Notes: generated from the letters alone by a model not told the origin. A DNA stretch of 64,000 nt from Cricetomys ansorgei (GCA_026225945.1 JAMJFZ010001779.1:24942-88941); one strand, 5' to 3'. Shown: positions 34,301 to 46,360, numbered from the stretch's first letter. A program made the numbers and translations.

Positions 34301-35135
34301 TGTGAATTTCCTGGAACACATATGGGAACATGCAGTGAACAGATTTCTGAAATTGCATACCAGAGCTTTGCATTGCTGCTACTACAGCTTGCCTGTCATG
34401 GAAGAAAAATCTATTACAATCTTTTCTGGTGACTTCAGAGCGAAACTGTAGCAGCCACAACAGCCACTTCACTAGCCGGCTTCTAAGTTTTACAAACCAT
34501 TGTCAACATAAAAGTGGATGAATGAAATGTGTTTGTCATGAGTATACCAAGGGATGCTTCCAGAATGCCCCAAATGTAGAATGATAAACCTGAATCAATG
34601 TTATCTTTTATGCAAATGTACTTATTTCCAGTTCCCTCCCTACTCCTTGACCCTCAGAATCTGAACGAAAGCGAGTATTAAGACTCAGCTTTGCTATTTT
34701 GTGGGATAGGAAGTTTTTGTTGTATGCTGTGATAGATTTCCTTTAACCACACTTGATTTCTTAAGTAATCTGATTAAAACACTGTTCACATATGTTTAAC
34801 TTTTTTCACTTATTCAGTCTCCTGACCATATTTCATTCCTTTTGAAGGATTTTAGTTAGCACACAAAGTGCTGGCTACCATATGGGATTTTCAGAAAAAC
34901 AGTGTGTTCATGACTGTGCTCCCCCTCAGGCCCACCACCCTTGTTCCCTCTGGTCCTCCCTTGAGCCCTACCTACCTCTGTCTTTTTTCCTCTGTAATAC
35001 TCTTTCCTTATTTCTACAGGAATTCTATCAGAATAAAAATTACCCCAAATTGTAATTATATAGTTTTTAAAATAAATTTCATTTGTAATAAAAAGAAAGC
35101 TATTTTAAAAAATCAATAAAATTTTGAAGATTGAC
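31346..35135. other. Repeat-poor unassigned stretch
   Basis: Almost 3.8 kb without a recognised repeat, apart from a faint B1-like patch near 32040-32110 and a poly(A) run near 32982-32998. No open frame above 83 codons and no clear splice or promoter structure. It may be unique genomic sequence, possibly with conserved non-coding parts; an exon of an unidentified gene cannot be excluded. Confidence 0.45.
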
Positions 35136-35365
35136 ACAAATGGGTTGCAAATGTATCTCAGTTGGTGGAATGCTTGCCATTGAAGTGCAAAGCACTGAGT
35201 TCTCCGCACCATATAAGCTGAGTGTGATGACACATACCTGCAACCTCAGAACTCAGCAGGTGAAGTGGGAGGATCACAATTTCAAGGTCATCCTAGGCTA
35301 CACAACACCTGAAGGGAGCCCAGGCTTCATGAGACCATGTCTGCATGAACAAAGATTGACACAGA
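35136..35365 (+). repeat. ID-B1 composite SINE, plus strand
   Basis: ID-like left half ('aaatgtatctcagttggtgg', 'tgcaaagcactgagttctcc') and B1-like right half ('gtgatgacacatacctgcaa', 'gaggatcacaatttcaaggt', 'catgagaccatgtctgcatg'). The 95-codon frame over it is not a gene. Confidence 0.75.
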
Positions 35366-38300
35366 GGAGATGGCACTTGATCCCAACACAAACAACGGAG
35401 CTTGACAAATTCACATGAAATCACTGCTTCCACAAAAGTTTTTCTTCAAAATGAGTCTTAATGATAAGAACACCACCTGATGGAGTGCCTCCTAAACCTG
35501 AAGTTGTAGAGAAAACTGGCATTTTAGATATAAAATTTAAGCCAAGTGTAGGGCAATGGCTGTTTAACAAAGATCTGGGTTGTATGTGGTATGCACAACT
35601 CAGACTGAAGATGCATCCAGATTTGGAAGACTTCAGGCAAGTTAGGAAGATGTTTATCTGGGAAATAAAGGACTTCTTTGGCAGGATCTCTATGGATGGG
35701 GGTGGGCAGAGTCAGTTTGTAGGAATGGAATTCAGTGGAATAGTTCAATAAGAAGTCTATTGCCTATCAGATTTGTTTTCTGACTCTAGAGGATATGTGG
35801 TCTTTCAGGACATAGAGATGGCAAATTTGAAAGAAAAACATTAATAAAAGCTGTTTGAATTTGTAAATGCTTACTTAGTAAGAGATTGAGGTTCAAGTCA
35901 ATCCTTCAAAATATGGGGCACAGCACTATCCCAGATACAGGCAGAATACACTAGGCAAGTAACTGACTGCAGTAGTAGACACCATGGGTAGTCGGGCTGT
36001 GGATGTTGAGAACTTGTCAGCGAGTACAAGTACTCTGTATAACCTCTAGATACTAGTAAGAAAGACTGAACCCAGGACAGAATGGAAACAGCAGATGAAA
36101 CAGAAGGCCAAGGAAAAATAACTGATTTCTCATGACCTATGTCCATGGCAACCTCTTCTAGGTTGTTGTGGCCTGGAACTACAGCGACTACATACTTGTC
36201 TTGCGTATTAGTTTAAATTAAAAAATAGTTCAGATTGAAAAAAAACTGAGGGAAAACTGATGACTTGCAATTTCTAAGCAGACAAAGCCACTTGCTAAAC
36301 TCTTGTAGAAATACACTGCTCAAAAAATGCACCAGCTTCATCTGGCAGGAGGCTGTTGATAGGAAAATTGAGTATATTATAAAATGCTCTTGGACCGGTG
36401 ACTACTTTCCTTTCATTAAAATACTGCCTTTGGTTTCTTTAAGTCTGATTTTTTTCCCCTTACTTTCTAGCCACTCCACCTTAAACTCACCAATTGCTTC
36501 TTTTGCCCACCCGCTAAGGAATACCATGCTTAAAATTACATTTTTCTGTGTGCATTTTCTCCTGGCAGATCTTATCTCAAAACACTCATCATCTATAACT
36601 GAGTTCTTAAAATTGTACTAGACAGTTGTCATGCTTAAGAGATGATGGGATCTAGTAAACAGAAAAAAGGGGGAATCTCAGGTAAGAAAAATATAACACA
36701 TTTTATAGTCCAGAATATTTTTAGATAGTCATACTACTTAAAAATACATTAGTTGAGAATGTTAAAATAAGGAGAGGAATTTGAAGTGTTCGACTGATAT
36801 AATCAGGCTCAGTACATCTGAAGAAACACTCCCCAAATTTCATACATTCTATTTGACCAATGTCTGTTTGACCTTGAAGAATGAGGGGTTCTCAGCTATT
36901 GCTTAGCTTTATTTTAGTTGATCGGTTGGTTCTCCTTTTAAAATGTAATCCAACATTTGTACAGTCAAAAGAGGAAAAGAGAACAAACAAAAGCACTGGA
37001 GTCAGAGGACTTGGGAGGGGAAAAAGAAAGTGAGTGTCTCCAAGACCAATTTCAGACCCAGAGGTAGGTCCTCTTTCTAATTTGCCTGGCATGTTAGAAA
37101 ATTGTGCAACACTTTTATTAACAGGTTTTATCTCATAACTACAAATATTATAGTATTTAATAGCCTCTTTGGATCCAATAGAGATATTCAGAATAGAATA
37201 CAAGGAAACTACTCCTGCCCAGAGATAATGATTTCAAATTGCATGACTATTCATGTGCATATGTGTGAGGAACAAATAGGGAAAACATCATTCTTGTTTT
37301 ACAGAATTAGCTTGATACATGTCAGTTGATTTCCCCCAAATCTGGCCTCTTCTAGCATCCAGTACTCTAAAACCAGTTCAAACCCTTCTCATAGCGGATG
37401 ATGCAATAGTCTCAGCAGGACCCACAATGAGGAAATCTTAGACTCATGTCCCAAATCACACTCAACCTGCTTTTTTGGTTTTAATGCCTAACAAAGACAC
37501 AGACAAAGAATAGTAAAATTATATTAAGCTTATTAATGTATACATGCACATTATTTATGTATATTTCATATTTATTTGCCTCAATCATATATATAAGCAA
37601 ACTTATAATACTAAACGTATAAATGTATTTTCTAGGTACATCATTCTTTTCTATTTTGTGCACTGGCTCATCAAACTTAAGGGAGTTTAAAATGTCAAAA
37701 TGAGTTTCCCTTTATCACTTGCTTGCAAAAATAAATTTACTATGAATTGCACACCTTATACCTTTAAGACACAATGCTAATAAATCAAAGGAGGGAGAGA
37801 ACACAGGCCTGCATAAAACTGCCAGTATTTACTCCAAATTCAGACACAAAGTCGTTAACTCTAAATCCAGGCATTCCAGAATTAGGGACGCACAGGCCCC
37901 AGAATACTATGTGAGAACAGACATTTAGCTTGACCTTGAAGGACTGCTCTTTTCCAAATGAGAAAGGATACTAGGCATGGAGGCATGAAGAAATACATCA
38001 AAGTGTTTCTCCTTTCAGGAGAAAAAGAGGCATTTCAAAGTTGTTTGTTCTCTATGGGCTTTGGGCAGGTGTTAGATCTCTGTTTAAAAAAAAATGACTG
38101 ACATGCAATAAAAAAGATTATAAATTATTAACAAAAATACTTTTTAAAATTTTTCATATGACTGAGTAACATGTAAGTACAAAATTAATTATTTTTTATT
38201 TAGGAAATTAGGAAACAATAGTAATAGCACTGTGATTTGGCAAGGGTTTGAGGATGATAGACATTTTAATTTGCTTCTTGGGGTTTATCTTAAGGAATTG

Positions 38301-40865
38301 TCATTGGCTTGCAAGGAGACAGAATAACAAACATATTAATCAGGACATTGTTTGCTAGAAACCACCAAAAAACACTTGTGAGAAATACAAGTCCAGTAAT
38401 AAGAAACAGGTTAAATAAATTATTAAAACAAAATGAATATAAAACACTTATTAAAAATCTTGAAGGACAGAAATGAATTTTGGAGGGATGGTGACAACAT
38501 GAATCGGCAGCTGAGAACTGTGGGAACAGGTACAGAACAATTAGCACACATCATCTCAAGGAAGCAGGTGCAACAGTAACTTTTTATTCTTACTTTCCTG
38601 TCATGAATCTCTACAATGGTCCTGCAATGCTCTTACATGGAGGAAAACTGGCCATCCCACTCTACGAAAAAAACCAGCAAGGGCTATTGTTTCTGTATTG
38701 GGACAAGAAAAGAAACTTGCCAGCGAGCGGCTCCGTTTCCTTCTGAGACAGAAGCAAGACATTTGAAATTAAGAAAGACTTTTAGACCATCTTATATTTG
38801 ATAATAATCATTTATAGAATAAAGTCACAATCCTGCCTCATTTTTTCCAATTATTCCACGTAGCAAGATTGTGTGCCCCACATTAGGAATTGAATAGGCA
38901 ACTTCTAGGAGCTTGTTTTCCTCAAGATTTTTCTCCCCTGGACCACTTTGTCAGGGATGGCAAGAATATAAGAACTCTGAATTTTCTAAGTTTGGCAATA
39001 CCTACATAATGGCAAAATACAGATTCAGTTTTTCAGATAAATTATGAAAATACACTGAGTTTTATGATATTATTTTAAAATGTGTCTCAACTGGTACTCA
39101 AACTCCTCAGCATTTTTGTCAGTATTCAGCCAGCCTTGTAGTTTATTTATTATGGGGACATACGGTCTCTCCCAGCAGTAAGTAGTTTCAACACCCAACT
39201 AAGAAATAAACGCTAAGATGTGTACATATCACATATTGATATGAAGAAAGTAAATTTAACTCTGATAATCGGAGACTTATAATAAATAATACAGAATAAT
39301 AATTTTCAGGAAAGCGTGATTTTCCTGATGAATCCTAATTACTACAAAGTACGCTTTTATCTTGAGCGATACTTTCATTGTCCTAGTTCAAAGAATTTGG
39401 TGCCTTTGTCAGGACTGACACACCTACACATTTAAGTTTATAAAGTATGGGTTCTCTCTTTCCTTAAAATAATAGGGGAGACTTTTTTTTTTTATAATTA
39501 TAGGTACATATAGTCTTATGCCAGATATCAATAGGGGAAAAGATTATTTCATGAAAAGCAATATTCTGGATTTTAACAAAGTTAAGGCAAATTTTGTCGT
39601 CAGTTCTAGAGTAAGCCACATGTATTCTTTTAACATCATCGCTACTTAAAACTACAAAAATTCCACAAGGTTTCTGTGGCAAACGGGGCTAGAGGCATAA
39701 CACCTAAATAATTTTCATTAGTTCATTAAGAAAACAAGAATACTAATTAGACATTTAAAATGTTAAATTTAACAAAGGAAGAAGGATAATGGAGAGCTGG
39801 ACTGTATCAACGTTAACCAATGGTAGGCAGGTGTGGACTAATGGAGCTGGCCGATGGTGAATATTTTTAGGTGTCCACATGCATTAGGAAAATGTCAAAT
39901 TTGCATTATGGTCAAGTTTTCCCTAATTGTGTTAGGACATACTCATATTTTCATAATAACGAGTTGTACGTATGCCAAGAAAAATTATGACACTGGGTAC
40001 TGTATATTTTCAGTCTCCTAATTTTGCTTATTAATACCATAGAAAGTGAAAATAATATAAGCTTGAAGTGTGCTATACACTATGTGACACTGTTCTTAAT
40101 GGTGTCACACAAACAATGAGACAGTTCTGATTGATGTAAGCATTTGGAAGGTAGCCCCAAGGGCTCAACTAATAACTACACCACACAGGAGTCTTACCTA
40201 AAATCCTTTTTGTCCATCATTTGCTAACAGGCCAAGTCACTGGGAATGAGAAAGGAGTACAACAGAGAATGTTTTTGATTGACTTAACCGTGGGGAGGGG
40301 GGGAAGACACTAAAATCAAATCACAAATTGTATGGGAATTACACACTGTTTCTTCAGGATACTTGTTTGATCATACTCAGAGGACCTAAACAAAATATTT
40401 TAACTCACTGTACAAAATTACCCACCACAACAAGGACAAAAATAGTCACCGAATTTATTAGCTTCTACTGAAGAAAGCAAAATGTTACTGAGGTGGCCAC
40501 TGATTTACATCTTACCTGTCACTATCACAATTCTAATAAAATTGTAAAGAAAAAGATGAAGATAGAGTCATGAGATTCAGGTCTGGGGTTGTCTCACTTT
40601 GTTACTTTGGCTTGTAAAATCTAGCTGATTTCCAGTAAGTTTTCATTCATTTGAAGTATTGTTGAGGTTTCCTTTTGCGTATTTAGATATAGCATTATTC
40701 TGGAATAATTTGTTGAGTTTCTCATTGAATTATCTTGATGAGATTCTGAAAACTAAATTGGCATAAAGGAGCAATTTCTCTCTACATATACTTATTATCG
40801 TGTACCAATTATGCCTTTTGCTTGGTTATATGTTTATTTGTTCATCCCCTCATTTATGTATCTTG
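35366..40865. other. Repeat-poor unassigned stretch
   Basis: About 5.5 kb, the longest piece without a repeat I can name. Short frames (118 codons at 36265-36621, 103 on the minus strand at 36892-37203) have no recognisable domain. I find no convincing exon, CpG-rich promoter or RNA gene. Confidence 0.45.
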
Positions 40866-40945
40866 TGGTGCTGGAAATGGAACCAAGGAGGTCTTCTCAA
40901 ATGCTAGGCAAGTGCTCTACCACTGAGCAACCCTTGAATAACCCC
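40866..40945 (-). repeat. ID SINE, minus strand
   Basis: 'gtggtgctggaaatggaacc' then 'atgctaggcaagtgctctac' and 'cactgagcaacccttgaat' is the reversed ID (BC1-related, tRNA-Ala-derived) sequence with its Pol III boxes still readable. Confidence 0.82.
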
Positions 40946-41031
40946 ATATATTTCTTTATTATTGATGTAAATCTCCCAACAAAAAGGATACTATAGCTAA
41001 AATAATACCCACTGGGAGAGTTTAATGTGAG

Positions 41032-41127
41032 GTGCTGGGCATGGTGTGACATGCCTATAATCTCAGCACTACGAGGCTGAGGAAGAACAGCTGTGTGTTC
41101 AGGGCCAGCCTGGGTTACATTAGGAAT
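41032..41127 (+). repeat. B1 SINE, plus strand
   Basis: 'gctgggcatggtgtgacatg', 'ctataatctcagcactacga' and 'cagggccagcctgggttaca' give the left two thirds of B1. It is directly followed by an oppositely oriented B1-like piece. Confidence 0.78.
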
Positions 41128-41206
41128 AAAGGCTTTGTGATCCTTCTGCCTCCACCTTCTTCAGCCAATCCTACGGGGTTGTACTACCACAACCAGCAAT
41201 GTCAGG
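41128..41206 (-). repeat. B1-related SINE piece, minus strand
   Basis: 'gtgatccttctgcctccacc' and 'gttgtactaccacaaccagc' read as reversed B1. With 41032-41127 this makes a head-to-head inverted SINE pair. Confidence 0.65.
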
Positions 41207-42938
41207 TCTGTAGCTGAAGAGACCAAAAGAGAAAAACAAACCTCAAATTCTGAAATTCCTCTCTCTATTATTCTGTCAGAGTTTTTCCTGGTAATTTTTT
41301 CTCCTGATGAAATTCTGTTTTACTTTGTCAAAGATATTCTGTGAGTCACTGCCCATATTTGGGAGGCAATTTGACTCAAGAAATTCACAAAATGGACAAT
41401 AACACTAGCAGATAATCAGAAGCCAGTTATAGTGACACAAATACACATTTCTCTTTTAAACAAACAAACAAAAAGAAGTGAACGTTCTTAGTAATTCTCG
41501 CAAAATAATTTTCAGAATAGAATAGCACCAACTAAAGGTGTAGTACCAAATGGACACCCACAGGAAGGAACACCACCCACTCAGGACCCGTAGATTAAGA
41601 TCCAATCGAACACAGCCACAGATTTTCACTTTAATTTCCTTCTGTCTGTACATTTGCCTAGCTTATTTTTTCTCATTTCCTCTTGATAATTTAAGGTTCA
41701 CAGTTGGTAACGGAGCTAACATTTATAATAAATTCAGGTAACCATTGCCCCTGACTTTCATACTGGTTAACACATATTTACCCACTCCCTTTTCCAGCTG
41801 CATGCTTTATCCAAATCCTGAGATACATATAGCCAGGCACTGGCTGTAGACCAATGGTGACTAAGGATGTAAATTTAGCAGTGAATTGTTACAAAGAACA
41901 CTGGTAATGAGAGACGTTGAGTGTTAATCTTTTAGTACCAGTTTACTATACTTGGGTTAAGTTTTTCTTAGTATTGGTACTAAATGAACTTTTAATGGAA
42001 TTTTAACAGCATTGGCCAGGAAAAAAAAACATTAAAATAAAAAATTTTAAGTATGTACTTTCTAGACTAGTTTTCTTGTTATCCACTGTGAAATACTTCA
42101 TGAATAGGGAGAACCCTGCTTGCTATTTTCCATAAGCTAGTTCAGATGTTAGCACATTTTAATGTCAAGGACGGACTGTTACCCCCCCATAATTCACTTG
42201 GGATCCCCAAATTTATATTCTCTGATAAATCTTCTTTAATTATTTTTGTTTGCACTGTTCCTTAACTTTTGGTCAAAATGCTGTAACTTCAAGGAACATG
42301 ATACACTTACAAAACATTAAGAAGGTGGGAAATAACTCTCTTCTTACAGACAGGGACTTTTCTGGCCCATTAGCCATTCCTCAATGTTCTTGTTATAAGT
42401 CTTCACTACTGGGCTGCCAAATTCTGAAACCATTTTCTTTTCTGTCCCTATAATTCCATTTTAAAGATACTGGTCAAAATCCTAAGTTTTCATGTCCTGA
42501 TACTCTGGACATGCTCACATCGTCTCTGAAAACCCCCACATATGCAACTCCAGGAAGACTTCCATTACCCAGCCTGTCTGATTTCCTGACCTCTTATTTA
42601 GAAATTATGATTTTTTTCTTTCATCCCCTTATCCATTGTGTGTGCCTGGAAACTGAAGAGATCCCTGATAATCGTTTTGGGTTTGGTTGTTTTAGGTTTT
42701 GTTGCTGTTGTTTTTTTGTTTCGTGTTGTTTTGCAAAAGCCAGTAAATTTGTCAGCCAACAAAAATTTTAGCATAAGTATTCCTGGCCCTGAAGACTCTT
42801 CTTCTCCACCAAAAGTATTGAGTTAGAGGCTCTCAATGGATCATCAGTATTCATTCCCATGTGACATTTATTTAAGTTACAGGACATTTAGGCTTATACA
42901 CTCCCAAATACTTTCGCTGTACTTTTAAAGAAATTAAG
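41207..42938. other. Unassigned sequence
   Basis: About 1.7 kb, no recognised repeat or gene. The overlapping 86- and 62-codon frames at 42511-42826 have no known domain. Confidence 0.4.
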
Positions 42939-43196
42939 AGGGCCAGCTAGATGGCTCAGCATGTAAAGTGCTTGCCATGCAAGACTGACACCCTGAGTTC
43001 CATCCCTAGACCCCAGGTAAAGCTGAAGAGAACTGGAGATTCAAGATGGTAGTGGGGCAGTAGGCAGAGTCCAACAGGGCTCCAGCTGCTCTACCACCCC
43101 CACTCAAGTTGCCCCTGACAGCTTACATATTCATGGACTGGGAAGAGGGTGTGACTGAGATACATTCATGAAACTCAAATAATTAATAAAAATATT
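42939..43196 (+). repeat. tRNA-derived SINE (B4/B2-like), plus strand
   Basis: 'ggccagctagatggctcagc', 'gtaaagtgcttgccatgcaa' and 'ccctgagttccatccctaga' match the tRNA-related head. The body is diverged and ends in an A-rich tail. Confidence 0.68.
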
Positions 43197-43269
43197 ATGT
43201 TGAAAGAAAGACTCTGCTTAAGCTAAAATTTTTTATGAAAAAAAATTAGATACAAAATTACTTTTAAAG

Positions 43270-43345
43270 GACAATAAAGAAGCTCATACACACACATGAT
43301 GCACAGACATGCATTCAGGTAAAACACTTGTACACATAAATTCCT
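43270..43345 (+). repeat. SINE tail fragment
   Basis: 'catacacacacatgatgcac', 'catgcattcaggtaaaacac' and 'gtacacataaattcc' look like the 3' end of a B2/B3-type SINE whose head is missing. Confidence 0.5.
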
Positions 43346-43355
43346 CACATAAATG

Positions 43356-44081
43356 TAGAGGAATATTTAATCATTTAATCTAGCAACAGGGCTGCTCAGA
43401 GAAAGAATCACATTGAAAGGCAAGTGTGATAGCTAGGAAGGGAACTAATCCAAGAATCTATATGAAGATCACATTCAGGGGTCTATATGAAAGGATCACA
43501 TTCAGAGGCCTGGGTGATCCAGGTGGAATGTAGAAAGAATGTTAGTACACACCTTTAATCCCAGTATTCAGAAGTCGGTGGTGATTAAAGACATGCCTTT
43601 GATCCCAACACTTGGAAGACAGGAAGCAGAGCTTGTAGACAAAAAGCAGAGCTCAGAAGGAGTCAGTGCCAGACAGAAAGTGACATTTGAGATGAGTCAC
43701 AGCAAAGAGTAGGCAAAGAAATGAATCAAAGGCAGAGTTAGCAGATGAGTCAGGGTGAGGACATGCCTAACTCTCACAATAGGAAAGCAGATTCTCAGCT
43801 CAGAGGCATTCTGAAGCAAGCATCAGTTACAGAAGCCTGGGCAGACAGGAAGACTGAGTCAGTTTGAAGTTGAACAGAGCAGTTCAGTCAGGAAAGTTGC
43901 TGCGAGGGTCAGCCAGGAAGTGATATTTGAGATGAATCAGAGTGAAGAGCAGGCAAGGTGATGAATCATAGGAAGAGTTAGCAGAGTGAGTCAGAGTGAG
44001 GACACACTCAATTCCATAATAGAAAAACAGGCTCTCAGCTCAGAGATACAGAGGAAAAGACACAGAAGAAAAGACAATTTA
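43356..44081 (+). mobile_element. Family X copy C, left arm with internal direct duplication
   Basis: The start ('agaggaatatttaatcattt', 'cagggctgctca') aligns with copy B. Two B1-like blocks follow: 'cacacctttaatcccagtat' and 'catgcctttgatcccaacac'. A segment at about 43673-43806 is repeated at 43913-44046 with an exact 240-bp offset, each copy ending in 'ctctcagctcagag' or 'attctcagctcagag'. It runs into an inverted arm at about 44082. Confidence 0.75.
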
Positions 44082-44418
44082 GTACATTTAATCCTCTGAG
44101 ATCTATTGCTGACTCAGCCACTCTGATGAGCTCCTTCTGTACTCAGAGCTGTACTGATGAACACACTCCCTGTTCTGGCTCAAATTCTTCTACAAGATGA
44201 CTGGTTCAAGCTGACCTCTGAGCTGGCTGACTGTTTCTGACTTAACTCTTCTGACCTGGCAAACTCTACCTGATCTCTGACTGAATTGCACTGCTCAGCT
44301 TCAAATTGACTCACTCTTCCTGACTGATACTGACTTCTCCCAAGATGCCTCTGTGTGTCTCTCTCTCAGACTCCTCAGACACCTCAGGCTGCTTCTGTGT
44401 CTTTTCCCTGGGAATGAC
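44082..44418 (-). mobile_element. Family X copy C, inverted right arm
   Basis: In reverse complement this reads like the GTCAG-rich 3' section of copy A: 'gaaggagctcatcagagtgg' against 'gaaggagctagtcagcgtgg' at about 20124. The reversed 'gagtgagtcaatttgaagct' matches 'gactgagtcagtttgaagtt' of the left arm near 43851. The two arms could pair as an imperfect hairpin. Confidence 0.7.
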
Positions 44419-44900
44419 TATTTCTCCCACTCTCAGCATTCCTTTGTTGCTTGTACTTCTTTGTCTAGTATTGAGGCCTCATGAGCTCTCCCTCTTCCCA
44501 TGTTAGCTTGTCTATTGGTGCCATCTTTGTTCAGGTCTTATTTAGGCAGCCACTCAGACAAGACTTCATGGGTGTAGCTTCTCTGACATTTCTAGGAGAT
44601 ACAACCTCACAGAAAACTTCTTGCTCCACTGGCTCTTACACTCCTTCTACCCTGTCTTCCACAATAAAACACTGGGGTTTTCATTGGTCTCTGATTGTTG
44701 CAAAAAGCTTATTTGATGAAAGGTGAGAACTACATTTATTGTGGAATATAAGGATACATATTTAGATTGTAGTTAAGGATTACGTTGGTTTAGAAAACTG
44801 GTGGTTGTGGGTTCTCTTTCAAGATACACAACTTCTCTAGCTTGAGGTAGTTGGCTTCAGGCATGAGCATAGCCTAGAGTAAGTAAAAGCCTGGAATGTA
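44419..44900 (-). repeat. Lx-type LINE-1 3' UTR, minus strand
   Basis: Reversed 3' UTR order on the plus strand: 'cttgtctattggtgccatct', 'cttcatgggtgtagcttctc', 'caacctcacagaaaacttct', 'ataaggatacatatttagat', 'ggtggttgtgggttctcttt', 'gaggtagttggcttcaggca'. Confidence 0.7.
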
Positions 44901-45113
44901 AAAAGGGACCATGATGGAGGCTGAAGGAGGGCAAAAGAGAGAGGAATAGCAAAGTAGAAGTGATTTGAAAAGGAACATTGAGAAAATAGGAGGGTTAACT
45001 AGGAAGGAGCCTGCGAGATAAACACAGAAGATGGGGGAGGAAATAAAATAGCAGTAAGGGTATCTGAAAAGTTACAAGGAATCATATTACTAAATAGCCA
45101 CATAAATTATGTA
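44901..45113. other. Unassigned spacer
   Basis: Purine-rich, with no clear family. It may belong to one of the two flanking L1 ends. Confidence 0.4.
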
Positions 45114-45145
45114 ATATATATATATATATGCATATATATATATAT
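45114..45145. repeat. (TA)n microsatellite
   Basis: TA repeats interrupted once by GCA, at the junction between oppositely oriented L1 pieces. Confidence 0.9.
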
Positions 45146-45610
45146 TCTGGCCTGGCCTTATAATACTCCCCCAAAGTGCCATAGATAATCTAACAAAAGT
45201 CTAATGCCAGGCATGAAAATCCCTGTTATGGGTGTATAGCAAGGGTTACTGAAGAGACTTCCAAAACATTATAGGCTATTGCTGTTGCCCTTGGTTTCCT
45301 CCAAAGATGGCCAGTAAATGCCCCACTGCTGAAGACACCATGGACTTTCAACAGGACACACAGGACCTGAGCTAGATCTGACCAGAAAGCATCTTTTATG
45401 AGGACTAACTATCCTGGTACCCAAAAGAACCACACAAGTTTCCAGTGAGGGGAAGTAATAATCCACCCTGCTATGATGTCTGTGAACCACAGCAATGACT
45501 TTCGTGGCATCGTAACCCTAAGAGTGTAACAGTGGCACACATACCGTGGCAGTCCCACTCAAGAGGAGGGAAACACACCTGGTACTGTATATCATTAATG
45601 GATTAACTAC
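45146..45610 (+). repeat. Lx-type LINE-1 3' UTR, plus strand
   Basis: 'ctggcctggccttataatac', 'aaaacattataggctattgc', 'ggtttcctccaaagatggcc', 'gaggactaactatcctggta', 'cgtaaccctaagagtgtaac', 'acacacctggtactgtatat': a well-kept, internal portion of the L1 3' UTR. Confidence 0.78.
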
Positions 45611-46206
45611 AAAATAAGTAAAGACTTACTTAGATAGTTAAGAACTGGACATAGTACCTTTGTACACAGACACTTTGCTTTATATTATACAGAAGGAGAG
45701 AAAATGACTGTATATAAAAGTTCCAGTGAAAGATCTCGGGCAAATTTGAAGCTAAGCTGAAATCACTTTGTTTTCCTTGGAAATTTTTTACCTTCTAGGG
45801 ATGAAATAACAATCAAAGAGATTTTTCAAAACAGTTGTTTTGCAAATATTAGCCTCCTGTTGATATGAGAAGACACTCCTTGTAGTTTTTAAAGACTGAA
45901 TGGAGCTGAAAAGAAACTAGAGTGTATAGGAAGGTCTTAGGAGATAATTTTTAAAACCTAAAATATAGGTAATGAAGTTCACAAAATTACTAATGCTGAG
46001 GAAATTACACCATTTCATATTGGAAGTGTCAGAGATCATTAGAATTTTCTTTATATAATAAACAAAAGCCATAAACCTCCCTGTTTCATCTCTACTGGAA
46101 GAAAAATGGCAACAAGAGAAACATCTTTCAGGGAGAAAAAAGATGCTACTTTAAATGTGAAGGACAAGCTATCAAACTATCATTGCAAACTGTTACAAAT
46201 TAGAGA
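45611..46206. other. Unassigned sequence
   Basis: No gene or repeat recognised. Confidence 0.45.
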
Positions 46207-46330
46207 TAAGTTAAAACATCTGGGTGTGATGGTGCAGTCTCCCCTTGGGACACTGAGGCAGAAAACAACAGGTACAGAGTCAGTCAGAGTCACAGACTAA
46301 GTTTGAAGACCAGACCTAGGAACTTGGTGA
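46207..46330 (+). repeat. B1-like SINE, plus strand, degraded
   Basis: 'catctgggtgtgatggtgca', 'gacactgaggcagaaa' and 'gtttgaagaccagacctagg' keep the B1 order with losses. It immediately precedes an ID element. Confidence 0.55.
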
Positions 46331-46360
46331 GATGCTCTCGTAAGATAAAGAGGCAAAGAG

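Noticed and set aside
34860..35060. Pyrimidine-rich segment as a reversed L1 3' end
   Set aside because: The texture is similar, but the word order did not match the L1 ends elsewhere in the window well enough to call.
38580..38830. Possible terminal exon (61-codon frame followed by AATAAA-like sequence near 38818)
   Set aside because: A single short frame and one poly(A)-like word are expected by chance; no splice acceptor or domain supports it.
40866..40945. tRNA-like Pol III boxes
   Set aside because: They belong to an ID SINE in reverse; there is no tRNA cloverleaf gene. The same holds for the B2/B3 and B4 heads.
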